64,000 nucleotides of DNA from an archaeon (GTDB lineage: Archaea > Thermoproteota > Nitrososphaeria > Nitrososphaerales > UBA183). Below the pieces are notes generated by a model, which was given only the letters and a program-made list of their open reading frames with translations, was not told where the DNA came from and did not search any database. Within the stretch, counting starts at the first letter, position 1; the number at the start of each line of letters is the position of its first letter. Of this stretch, positions 52,087 through 59,474 are shown one piece after another. The stretch covers positions 62,001 through 126,000 of the forward strand of contig JAKASI010000001.1 of NCBI GenBank assembly GCA_021828185.1. Direction: 5' to 3'. The translations under genes were made by a program, and so were the position numbers.

Positions 52087-52412
52087 GGCCATCCTGGTGG
52101 CGAAAGTCGCCCAGCACATTCTTGGACCGCGGGCGGGAGTGCGATACGGCATCGCGCCTCAAGTCGCAGATCTGATCCTCCGCATCGCTTTCGACCATTC
52201 CAATTGCGGAATTGAACCCGATTCGGTTCAAGAACCGGCAACCGCATGCTCTTCACGACACGGGAAGCGCGCATCTGATGGCCTGAGCTCAGGCTATTCT
52301 GACAGAAATGCCATAGATCCGGGGCGCTCCGGCGCAGTCCTGCCGTGGGGGACACAAGGGGATGACGATATGTATATGTCGGCGTTTCCGAAGCCGGGAA
52401 TGACGACCTCAC
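52087..52412. other. Intergenic region with tRNA 3'-end-like segment
   Basis: No convincing gene is seen. Positions 52225-52248 resemble the end of a tRNA T arm plus acceptor and match 46092-46115 at 20 of 24 bases. A GTATATGT box near 52371-52379 may be the promoter of the MBF1 gene. Confidence 0.4.
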
Positions 52413-52904
52413 ATGAACGAGTCTCGCGGAAGAAGCGGTTCGTCGAGAACTCCTAGGAGCAGGGTCCATGGGCCCACCTGTGAAGTCTGCGGCGCCCCGA
52501 TCAGGGCCCCCTTCTCTGTGGAGGTGGACGGAGCGGTCCTGCGCGTCTGCCAGAACTGCTCCAGGCTGGGGAGACCAATCCAGGTCAGGCCGGCCTACAC
52601 AGAGCCGGCGGTGCGGCAGGCTGTTCCTTCGCCCCGGCCCGGGCTCCGCGCGGGTGTCGCTAGAGACATCGAGCCGGAGTTGGACATCGACCCGGACTAC
52701 GCCCTGATGGTGAGGCGCGCGCGAGAGAAGCTGGGCCTGACGCAGGAGGCCCTGGGGAGAATGGCCAACGTGAAGCCCTCGGTCATACATCACGTCGAAA
52801 CAGGAAAGATGAAGCCCGACCTGATCTTGGCGCGGACCCTAATGCACTACCTGAAAGTGAACCTCCTGATTTCCAGCAACGAAATCGACTCTAGCCCCCG
52901 CTAG
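52413..52904 (+). CDS. mbf1: MBF1-type zinc-ribbon/HTH transcription factor
   Basis: A 163-aa protein with an N-terminal zinc ribbon (CEVCGAPI, then CQNCSRLG), a linker, and a C-terminal Cro/C1-type HTH (REKLGLTQEALGRMANVKPS, VIHHVETGKMKPD). This is the archaeal multiprotein-bridging-factor-1 layout; archaeal MBF1 associates with the ribosome and may tie translation to transcription. A TATA-like GTATATGT box lies about 38 nt upstream. Confidence 0.92.
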   Translation: MNESRGRSGSSRTPRSRVHGPTCEVCGAPIRAPFSVEVDGAVLRVCQNCSRLGRPIQVRPAYTEPAVRQAVPSPRPGLRAGVARDIEPELDIDPDYALMVRRAREKLGLTQEALGRMANVKPSVIHHVETGKMKPDLILARTLMHYLKVNLLISSNEIDSSPR

Positions 52905-53039
52905 CTAGCACACTGATTCTAGCGACTCCAAAACACCAGAGTGGGTCTGCGAGGACGTCCCAGTGGGTGCTTCGCGTTCTATTCAGCCGATGCTTTCCGA
53001 GTTATCCGAACGGTTTTAATATTCGAATATGCAGAATAA

Positions 53040-53223
53040 GGCGGCAACGGAGGATACAGGTCTCGAAGCGACTTGCTCGCATTCTGTCGGTTTTTGTGCT
53101 GTCGGTGCTGGCTCTTTCCACGTTTGCCGTGATTCGGCCTATTCATGCCCCAGTCACGAATGGAGGAAACCTGACGGTGGACCTCGTTTCGGAGCCGACC
53201 TGGGCCCGCCTGCCAGATCCGTG
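53040..53223 (+). pseudogene. 5' fragment of a secreted solute-binding protein gene
   Basis: The frame encodes a signal peptide (KRLARILSVFVLSVLALSTF) and the first mature residues NGGNLTVDLVSEPTW, much like the start of family 5 solute-binding proteins ('GGTLTVD...EPT'). It then stops at a TGA at the point where a nitroreductase fragment begins on the other strand. The start codon is unclear: the ATG at 53029, close to a TTTTAATATT box, is in a different frame. It is a relic. Confidence 0.5.
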
Positions 53224-53438
53224 ATCCCCTGGGCGGCCCACAGCAGCTGTCCCAGCTGAGCGACGGTGAGGGGCTTTCGAAGGTAGGTCCTTTTCGACCT
53301 CCTGCGCGCTATGGCCTCCTCTACTGAAAGTCCTCTTTCCTGACTCGGGGCGGGCAACGACAGTTCGGACTGCGCCCCTTCGCCCACGCTCGCAGGGCTG
53401 TCGTAGTGCACGGGCGTGGGTCTGGTGCCTTTCAGCAT
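53154..53438 (-). pseudogene. N-terminal fragment of SagB-type nitroreductase
   Basis: From the ATG at 53438 the minus strand encodes ELSLPAPSQERGLSVEEAIA, RRRSKRTYLRKPLTVAQLGQ, LLWAAQGITD, the well-known opening of SagB-type dehydrogenases/nitroreductases. The FMN-binding remainder ('GFRTAPSAGALYPLE') is missing: the frame runs into the antisense of the truncated binding-protein gene at about 53218. The open frame past that point is not homologous. Confidence 0.6.
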
Positions 53439-53556
53439 GTAACAGGAGCAGACAATTCTCATAGGTGAGACGGACTCCCTGGACGCCTCTCCTGACCCGA
53501 CCGGTTCCCTGCGGTCGAATTCAAATCGCTGAAAAGTGGGGCCCCCGGGCCGAAAC

Positions 53557-54228
53557 ATGGCGCAGAACCCCTCCAGCGGAGTCGAAAGCCGAAGGTCCAG
53601 GACCATCCAACTGCAGGGGGGTCTCTTACTTTTCGCCGTGGTGTCTACTCTGTTGCTTGTCCTCGGACCCGTGGACGCCTACTCCGACTCGAACCTCTTC
53701 TTCCACATGGACGTACAGCACTTCGGCCTGGTCCTCACCGGGGGGCTCGCCACCTACTCCGGCGAGAGGGTGCTGGCAGCCATGTCCACCACACGACCCC
53801 GGGTGAGGTCGTTCCTCCGGGGCGCCACTGGCCTCCTGAGATGGGTCTGGCCTGTCCTCCTGGTGGCGGCCGCGTCGACTTTCGTCTTCTGGCACGTCCC
53901 CCAATACTTCAACCTGGCAGTCGAGGACGAGACAGTCCATGCCATCGAGCATCTTACGCTCATCCTCTCGGGAGGCTTGATCGTCGAGGGGGCGAAGAGC
54001 CTCGGCTCCTCGAGCAAGGTCTACCTCTTCGCCCTCGCCAGCAGCGCCATGCTCGTCTTCGGAGGGTACATGGTCTTCGACACGGGTGGGATCTACACCG
54101 CCTATCCAGCGGCCCAGCAGGTCTGGGCAGGCGCAGGGATGCTGGCGGAGATGGTCATGATGGGGGGCGCCCTCGCGGCCTACAGGATGGCGCGCTTCTT
54201 CGACACCCTGGAGAGGCGCAACCTCTGA
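53557..54228 (+). CDS. DUF1404-like archaeal membrane protein
   Basis: About 223 aa with six hydrophobic segments. His residues occur in FFHMDVQHFG, FVFWHVPQYFN and ETVHAIEHLTLILSGGLI, a pattern shared with DUF1404 proteins and distantly with the copper/haem-linked CtaG assembly factors. It may handle a metal or haem in the membrane; the function is not known. The ATG at 53557 was chosen over a GTG at 53536. Confidence 0.65.
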   Translation: MAQNPSSGVESRRSRTIQLQGGLLLFAVVSTLLLVLGPVDAYSDSNLFFHMDVQHFGLVLTGGLATYSGERVLAAMSTTRPRVRSFLRGATGLLRWVWPVLLVAAASTFVFWHVPQYFNLAVEDETVHAIEHLTLILSGGLIVEGAKSLGSSSKVYLFALASSAMLVFGGYMVFDTGGIYTAYPAAQQVWAGAGMLAEMVMMGGALAAYRMARFFDTLERRNL

Positions 54229-54234
54229 TACCGG

Positions 54235-54560
54235 TCACAGGCTCTCAGATGGTATGGTGGTCTTTCCCTTGAGGATTGAGGTGTACATCGAGTAGACCTG
54301 GATGTTCCTCCCGACCCGAAGGCCGTACCCGAAGGAGAAGAGAAGGTCTGACAGCGCCAGCCCAAGGACGGACGCCTGGCCAAGGCCTGACTGAAGGAGG
54401 CGGCGAGGAACAGGCCGCTGAACAGGAAGTAGAATGTCGTCCACCCCAAGGTCCTTTGGTGGCTTACCCTGACCCCTGCGACGTTCCTGTATATCCTCCT
54501 CACAACGATTAGGACGATTACCACAAAGAGGCCCAGGACCCCAACCGGTGGCTCGCGCTG
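54235..54560 (-). pseudogene. Frameshifted small membrane protein
   Basis: Two adjacent minus-strand frames give one coherent membrane protein: FVVIVLIVVRRIYRNVAGVR, HQRTLGWTTFYFLFSGLFLA, then after a frame change near SFSQ, ASVLGLALSDLLFSFGYGLR and VYSMYTSILKGKTTIPSESL to a TGA. Neither frame alone is complete. No known family was recognised. Confidence 0.5.
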
Positions 54561-55251
54561 TCCCAGAACCCTGCTGACGCGGTCCTTTCGGTCTCGCCGG
54601 ACACGAAGGTAGGGGCGGCCATCGCGGCCGACAGCCTCAACCGCAATCCAACTGTCTACACTGCCTACCTAGACGGGCTCTCCAACATCCAAGGTCCGTC
54701 TTTCATGGGGTTCGACATCTACACAACCACCGGCTTCGACCGAGTCGTATCTGGCCGGGCATGGCCACGGCAGCCTCGCTGTCTGGATGGCGGAGTGCTG
54801 GAGCACCAGCAACGCTGAAACGGTCTATGACTCGAGCCGCGCCACACTGGATCGGACCTGGATGAAGATAGCGTGCTTCTTCGCCCAGAAGGAGGGCATG
54901 TCGGTGATGGTTCCCTTCTTCACCAGCGCCTTCGCTTCCTACAGCCTCACCTCGACTTCCCCCTCCACCTCCACCCAGATCCTCGCACTGCAGCAGGAGA
55001 GGACCCAGGTCTTCTACATGTGCCAGGACGTCACCTCAGGAAAGGCGGACGTGATTTCAACTGCAACGACCACCAGCACAAGTCCAGGGGCTGCTGCCTC
55101 TCACACATCGAGCACTGGAATCCCCGAGTTCCCGTTCCAAGTGTTCGCCAGGATAGCACTCACTTCGGTCGTCGTCCTATCATACCTCCTGAACGGGTCA
55201 GGACTCGGACGTCACGGAAAACCTGAAGGCGGGCAACGCGGTCAGACCTGA
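54508..55251 (+). pseudogene. Relic of a cell-surface protein with IPEF C-terminal anchor
   Basis: Frame one (about 54508-54740) encodes QNPADAVLSVSPDTKVGAAI and NPTVYTAYLDGLSNIQGPSF. Frame two (54787-55251) continues with SLAVWMAECWSTSN, then a Ser/Thr-rich linker, GIPEFPFQ, a hydrophobic helix and a short charged tail. The frame switch near 54740 and the missing N-terminus show decay. The C-terminal sorting-like signal matches that of the phosphoesterase at 19651. Confidence 0.5.
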
Positions 55252-55391
55252 GATGGCACAAGAGCGAAGTCAGTGCTGCGGGTCGGACTTGAGGTAACAT
55301 ATGTCATCTCAAGTCTTGGCGCGATAGCATCCTTTTCGAAAGACCAGTCCGTTGACGATAGGTGTTCCTGGCGGAGGCGCAATGAACCCGT

Positions 55392-55661
55392 CTATCTGGG
55401 GCGGTAGGCCTGGGAATGGGTGCCGGTCGATAGAAAGGTCAGCGCCCTCTGCGACACCCTGAACACAACGAGCAGGTTGGTTCTGACCCTGTGGCTCCAG
55501 TTACAGAAGTACGCCTTCCTTTCCAGATGGTGAGCCAGCAACCTCGGGTCATTGGCAGACAGGATTAGCCTGACGGCGCTTTCGACCTGCCCGCGCTGGG
55601 AAGGAGTGAGCTCACGGTATCTCCTGACGAACTCGTCCGTGTATCTCGTCTGTCTCGGCAT
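55392..55661 (-). CDS. RelE/ParE-superfamily toxin
   Basis: An 89-aa basic protein with the RelE fold: YTDEFVRRYRELTPSQRGQV, LLAHHLERKAYFCNWSHRVRT and LLVVFRVSQRALTFLSTGTH. Such toxins cut mRNA on the ribosome or block gyrase. It starts 3 nt after the stop of a ribbon-helix-helix antitoxin gene, the normal antitoxin-first arrangement. Confidence 0.8.
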   Translation of the reverse strand: MPRQTRYTDEFVRRYRELTPSQRGQVESAVRLILSANDPRLLAHHLERKAYFCNWSHRVRTNLLVVFRVSQRALTFLSTGTHSQAYRPR

Positions 55662-55664
55662 GGT

Positions 55665-56033
55665 TCACGCCTGTTTCGCAAGCTCCCTCAGGAACTCGAC
55701 CGCGTCGTGCCCCTTCGGAACTTCGCGAATTCTCCCCTTGTTGAGGTCCTCCACCCCGGTCATGATGCTCTGCTCGAACTCCCTGTCCAGCATCAGGAAG
55801 ACATTCGTAAGTATCTGGTCCTTCGGCTGCCCCTCCTTCGAAGCCCTGGAGACGTAGTCGATCACCTCCAGAAGTGACGATGCCGAAATCTCGGCAGGAG
55901 GCGAAACGACTCCGCGCAGCGCCTCCTCCACCACGAAGCTCAGGGCTCCTCTCCTTCCCCCGTACTTCTCCTTGACTATCCTCCTCACCTCTTTCGCGAG
56001 GTCTTCGTCCACCCTGACCAAGATTTGAGCCAT
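55665..56033 (-). CDS. Ribbon-helix-helix antitoxin
   Basis: A 122-aa protein starting MAQILVRVDEDLAKEVRRIV, a CopG/MetJ-like ribbon-helix-helix, followed by a helical C-terminal part. It is longer than a minimal antitoxin, as the last 70 residues include two further helices that probably grip the toxin. The promoter region (56034-56070) has TTTATTTGATATG on the minus strand, about 15-25 nt from the start, where autorepression would act. Confidence 0.75.
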   Translation of the reverse strand: MAQILVRVDEDLAKEVRRIVKEKYGGRRGALSFVVEEALRGVVSPPAEISASSLLEVIDYVSRASKEGQPKDQILTNVFLMLDREFEQSIMTGVEDLNKGRIREVPKGHDAVEFLRELAKQA

Positions 56034-56230
56034 ATCTTAAGAAATCATAGCATATCAAATAAACGTTATGCGGGCGCTGCCAATCCCTCTGAGGAGTGAA
56101 GATGCCGCGGGTCGGACACTCATCTCTCCCTTCAGGTCGGATCCGAGCGTTGATTTGCCGGCAAATCGATAGTGAATTATCATGTGGCTGTGGGGGGCCG
56201 AGGAGATTGAAGTCAAACGGCTGGCGCACA

Positions 56231-56785
56231 GTGAACCGGCCAAGGGAGAAGGGCGCCCGAAGGAACCTGACCGTCCAGGGAGTGGGTAGGAAAGGGCGTG
56301 GCGTAGTCACCATTGGACCCATCAAAGCAGGGACGCTGGTGGTGGGTTACTATGGTAGGCCGAAGTGGATATGGGAGATTCCGGAGCGCGACTGGGAATT
56401 CTGCGTGCAGGTCGGTCATGACAGGTACGTGGTGCCAAGGCGAGGATCCTTCGGACGGTATGTCAACCACTCCTGCGACCCGAACTGCGTCATCAGGGGG
56501 GCTGGAAGGGTCGTCGCCCGGCGCGACATCGAGAAGGGCGAAGAGATTACCTTTGACTATTCCACCAACGTAGGGTGGGGGCCATACCGGATGAAATGCA
56601 TGTGCGGCGCAAGGAATTGCAGGAAGACGATTCGGAGCTATCCCCACCTGCCTGCTTCGTTGAAGCGGAAGTACGGGAGGAACGTATCCGCATTCCTGAT
56701 GGAGGAATCGGCAGGTCTGAGGCGGGGAAGTAGAGTGAGGTGGGGTGGGCCCCCTCGAACGATGCGAGACACCCGCCCGGGATAA
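56231..56785 (+). CDS. SET-domain protein lysine methyltransferase
   Basis: About 184 aa. The SET fold is clear: VGRKGRGVVTIGPIKAGTLV, then FGRYVNHSCDPNCVIRG with the NHSCxPN SAM-binding motif, RRDIEKGEEITFDYS with the catalytic Tyr, and a post-SET-like CMCGARNC zinc cluster. It would methylate lysines, possibly on chromatin proteins. The GTG at 56231 gives a start just ahead of the conserved part; the upstream open frame is not SET-like. Confidence 0.85.
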   Translation: MNRPREKGARRNLTVQGVGRKGRGVVTIGPIKAGTLVVGYYGRPKWIWEIPERDWEFCVQVGHDRYVVPRRGSFGRYVNHSCDPNCVIRGAGRVVARRDIEKGEEITFDYSTNVGWGPYRMKCMCGARNCRKTIRSYPHLPASLKRKYGRNVSAFLMEESAGLRRGSRVRWGGPPRTMRDTRPG

Positions 56786-56885
56786 GCGCTGCCGCTTCCT
56801 TCTGGTCAAGGAAGGCATCGTCCCTCTCCGATGTGGACGAATCAGTGGTCCCCTAGGAAGGGAAAACCTCGCGTATATGCAAGCA

Positions 56886-57290
56886 CTACTGCCGACTAGA
56901 AGTGCCCAAAGCCTTCTTCATGGCATCGACTTTCTCTTTCATCGGCGCAATAGCAGCCAAGTCCTTGCACCCCTATTCCTCCCGTGAAAGCGCTCCCTGA
57001 AGGTCTGCAATCTTGCTTGGCGCGTTTCCCAGACCCCGCGTGATTTCGCCCTGCGGGGCGTAGTTCAGCTTTCTCGGCATCCCCGAGAACAGTTCCCGCT
57101 GTACCTGATTGATCTCTCTGAGCTTCGCCTCATCTGCCGCAGCGAGCCACGAAACCTCCCTTCCAGCCCGCAGGCCCTCATACAACTGGTCTTGCAGCTT
57201 CGTATAGGACTCTCAGCACTTCATCCACGCTTCGTTGAAAGCAACGAAGACCCCTGCAAGCCTCGCATCACGGTCGTCCTTTGGTTCCAA
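56886..57290 (-). pseudogene. Broken helical protein of unknown function
   Basis: From a TTG at 57290 the minus strand reads EPKDDRDARLAGVFVAFNEA and WMKC, meets an in-frame TGA, and resumes in the same frame with ESYTKLQDQLYEGLRAGREV, SWLAAADEAKLREINQVQRE to a second stop at 56973. A last helix (KDLAAIAPMKEKVDAMKKAL) follows in another frame to 56886. The parts look like one protein of about 125 aa interrupted twice. No family recognised. Confidence 0.4.
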
Positions 57291-57368
57291 TCATGACTTC
57301 ATGAGACGGCACTAATAGGGTTTGGACGTCGGACACGGGTTTAATAAGGCCGCCAAACGGTAAACACC

Positions 57369-57509
57369 GTGAATCAAACCCAACCGGAGGTATGTGTGAC
57401 CCACCGGATCAGGCTCCAGCCGGATGGGGCGTCCTCCAAGCTCTTTTGTCCGGTCTGTGCTCAGATAAGCAACCAAGAGGCGCTCCGAAGACGTTCCCGA
57501 AGGCGCTAG
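57369..57509 (+). CDS. 46-aa candidate zinc-binding peptide
   Basis: The frame from GTG 57369 contains VCVTH (Cys-x2-His) and LFCPVCAQ (CxxC), enough for one zinc site, then ends with an Arg-rich tail (ALRRRSRRR). A GTTTAATAAGG box (57339-57349) lies about 26 nt upstream, matching the leaderless spacing used by other genes here. No family recognised. Confidence 0.5.
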   Translation: MNQTQPEVCVTHRIRLQPDGASSKLFCPVCAQISNQEALRRRSRRR

Positions 57510-57676
57510 CCGCATGAGGTAGCGCCTCCAACAGACTCAGCTCCCCTGGACTTGCCCGAGTTGCGGCGCCGTGGGTCGCCTACATAGGCTCCCCGTGGCC
57601 TCAGGTGCGAAGATTGCGTGAGAGTCATGGATTCTTCGGGGCTAAACCTCAGGTGGTCTCCAATCCCAATCCATCC

Positions 57677-57706
57677 TTTATATACAACGAGGTCATCCTG
57701 ACCATG
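57677..57706 (+). promoter_or_regulatory. TATA box and leaderless ATG before TFB
   Basis: The box TTTATATAC (57677-57685) lies 23 nt before an ATG (57704-57706) in the same frame as TFB. That ATG reaches a TGA after nine codons (57731-57733), so the first coding unit of this transcript is a nine-residue peptide or the damaged beginning of TFB. Confidence 0.6.
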
Positions 57707-57733
57707 AAATACCGAGATATTTCTGATTCGTGA

Positions 57734-58681
57734 AATAAGATATCCACCAGTAGCAACTTTTCGCGGCTCCTCAAGCAGGAGAGGAGTTCGGACAAATGCC
57801 CGAGATGCGGCAAGCCCAACGTGGTGACCGACGGCGCCGGGGCGGAGACGTACTGCAGCAACTGCGGCCTTGTCATCAGGGAGAAGATAGTAGACCAGGG
57901 CCCGGAGTGGCGTTCGTTCTCCGGGGACGGCGACAAGGTCAACCGCAGCAGGGCCGGGCTCCCTACTTCGCTTGCTATCCACGACCAGGGGCTCGCGACC
58001 ATGATGGGGACAGTGAACAAGGACGCTGCAGGAAAGTCGCTCTCCGGGAGCATGAGGTCTACTGTCGAAAGGATGAGGACCTGGGATCGGAGGAGCCAGG
58101 TCCACGAATCCACCGACAGGAACCTCCGCCAGGCGTTCAGCGAACTAAGAAGGTTCTCGGACAAGCTCACTGTATCTGAGGCAGTCACCGAAAAGGCAGC
58201 CTACTTCTACAGGAAGGCTCTGGAGAGGAACCTGGTGAGGGGAAGGTCCATCACGGCGATGATGGCGGCCTCGCTGTATGCCGCCTGCAGGGACGGTGAG
58301 ATTCCCAGAACCCTGAAAGACGTCGCCGCGGTCAGCAACGTCAAGAAGAAGGACCTCGCGAGGTCGTACAGGCTCCTGTACCGGGAGATTGGCTTCACTA
58401 TGCCTGTGGCCGACGCATCGAGGTGCGTATCCAGGATCGCTTCCAAAGCCAAGATGTCCGAGAAGACCCAGAGAAGAGCCCGCGAAATCTTGCTGATGGC
58501 GAAGCAGATCGGACTCTCCGCAGGCAAGGACCCAATGGGGCTGGCGGCCTCTGCCCTCTATGTCGCGTGTGCCCTAGAAGGTGACGAGAAGACACAGAAA
58601 GACGTCGCCGAGGCTGCTGGGGTGACCGAAGTCACTATCAGGAACCGTTACAAGGGCCTCAGGGAAGCCCTGGGAATCTGA
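57734..58681 (+). CDS. tfb: Transcription initiation factor B (TFB), 5' end interrupted
   Basis: The protein is TFB: a zinc ribbon (KCPRCGKPNVV, then YCSNCGLVIREK), a B-reader region (GPEWRSFSGDGDKVNRSRAG), and two cyclin folds (ALERNLVRGRSITAMMAASLYAA; GKDPMGLAASALYVACAL) ending in VTEVTIRNRYKGLREAL. It recruits RNA polymerase to TATA-bound TBP. The frame before the ribbon contains no ATG, GTG or TTG after the TGA at 57731; the first conventional start is GTG 57818, which would remove the first CxxC. An ATG at 57704 is in frame but cut off by the TGA. Confidence 0.85.
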   Translation, partial: NKISTSSNFSRLLKQERSSDKCPRCGKPNVVTDGAGAETYCSNCGLVIREKIVDQGPEWRSFSGDGDKVNRSRAGLPTSLAIHDQGLATMMGTVNKDAAGKSLSGSMRSTVERMRTWDRRSQVHESTDRNLRQAFSELRRFSDKLTVSEAVTEKAAYFYRKALERNLVRGRSITAMMAASLYAACRDGEIPRTLKDVAAVSNVKKKDLARSYRLLYREIGFTMPVADASRCVSRIASKAKMSEKTQRRAREILLMAKQIGLSAGKDPMGLAASALYVACALEGDEKTQKDVAEAAGVTEVTIRNRYKGLREALGI

Positions 58682-58751
58682 AGTGAGGATTCGCCCCCTT
58701 TAATAAGGAGCCCACGCGCGCTCCCCTATCGGACGGAATAACGGTAGGGGG

Positions 58752-59075
58752 TTGAATGTATTGAGTTTCGGTCAACGAGGAGGATATGGCAATAGGGGCG
58801 GTTCCGGCGGCTTCGGTCACGGTTCCGGGTCCTTCAGGAAGCCGGTTGAGGTCGGGAAAGAGTACAACGTCAGCATCTCCGACACCAGCAGGCGAGGAGA
58901 AGGCATCGCCAAAGTCGAGGGATTCATCGTCTTTGTCCCTGGCACGAAGGTCGGCCAGAATGTGAGGATAAAGGTCACGCAGGTCTCCCAGCGGTTCGCG
59001 TCTGGACAAGTCGTAGAGGGTTCAGCGGCGCCCGCGGCACCAGCCTCCGGATCCAGTGGAACATCCACTAACTAA
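58752..59075 (+). CDS. TRAM-domain RNA-binding protein
   Basis: A 107-aa protein with a Gly/Phe-rich head (SFGQRGGYGNRGGSGGFG), a TRAM domain (YNVSISDTSRRGEGIAKVEG, FIVFVPGTKVGQNVRIKVTQ) and an Ala/Ser/Thr-rich tail. TRAM proteins are archaeal RNA chaperones, sometimes cold-responsive. A TTTAATAA box at 58699-58706 lies upstream; TTG 58752 or TTG 58761 is the start. Confidence 0.88.
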   Translation: MNVLSFGQRGGYGNRGGSGGFGHGSGSFRKPVEVGKEYNVSISDTSRRGEGIAKVEGFIVFVPGTKVGQNVRIKVTQVSQRFASGQVVEGSAAPAAPASGSSGTSTN

Positions 59076-59474
59076 ATCGGTGGCCTAGGCCGTCGAACAG
59101 TCGTTGGTCGATTCGTCAGAGTCGACCAATCCTCCTGTTATCATCCCCACGTTTCTGGTGTGTTGACTTGGTAAGTGCCGCGGGTCGGATTTATCACTAC
59201 CTAGGTGGGTTCAAATCCAATCGTCGTAAGACAGAAGCCGAACAGTCATACAACTTCTGACGAATCTGGACGAATCTGGAAGAATCTGTGACTTGAACCG
59301 ACAACCATGCTTGATCACCATGGACGCGAGTCGGATTTGAGCCTTAACCTACTGGTAAATCGAGCACGACGAATTTGGTCAATCTGTCCGTTACAAAGTG
59401 CATATATTCTTTGATTCATTTCTGTTCAGCCGACACCACATTCATCGAACATTTTCTGAAGCACAGGGTCGTTT
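59076..59474. other. Gene-free region with tRNA-like segments and a 10-bp tandem repeat
   Basis: No gene is supported. Positions 59176-59189 repeat a 14-mer also present at 56103-56116. Three 10-bp units (GACGAATCTG twice, then GAAGAATCTG) occupy 59259-59288. The segment 59294-59340 resembles scrambled tRNA arms (TTGAACCGAC ... GTCGGATTTGAGCC). Confidence 0.4.
59259..59288. repeat. Three 10-bp tandem units
   Basis: GACGAATCTG occurs twice in tandem and a third unit differs at one position (GAAGAATCTG). The 10-bp period matches one DNA turn, so a protein could contact one face of the helix. A similar pair (GCGAACTTGA, GCGAACTTGT) lies at 63318-63337, on the other side of the 59.5-63.3 kb accessory genes. 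Confidence 0.6.

Noticed and set aside
54787..55251. Intact 154-aa surface protein
   Set aside because: It lacks a signal peptide and its N-terminal partner sequence lies in a different frame upstream, so it is a fragment.
57704..57740. UGA read as an amino acid (selenocysteine or recoding) in TFB and in the helical protein at 56886-57290
   Set aside because: Many genes in the window use TGA as a normal stop, no SECIS-like hairpin was noticed, and UGA does not replace a conserved Cys in either protein. Mutation or non-standard initiation is simpler.
59259..59288. CRISPR-like repeat
   Set aside because: The units are 10 bp, directly adjacent, with no spacers and no cas genes nearby. The Cas4-like sequence at 61.85-62.6 kb is a helicase-type nuclease domain.
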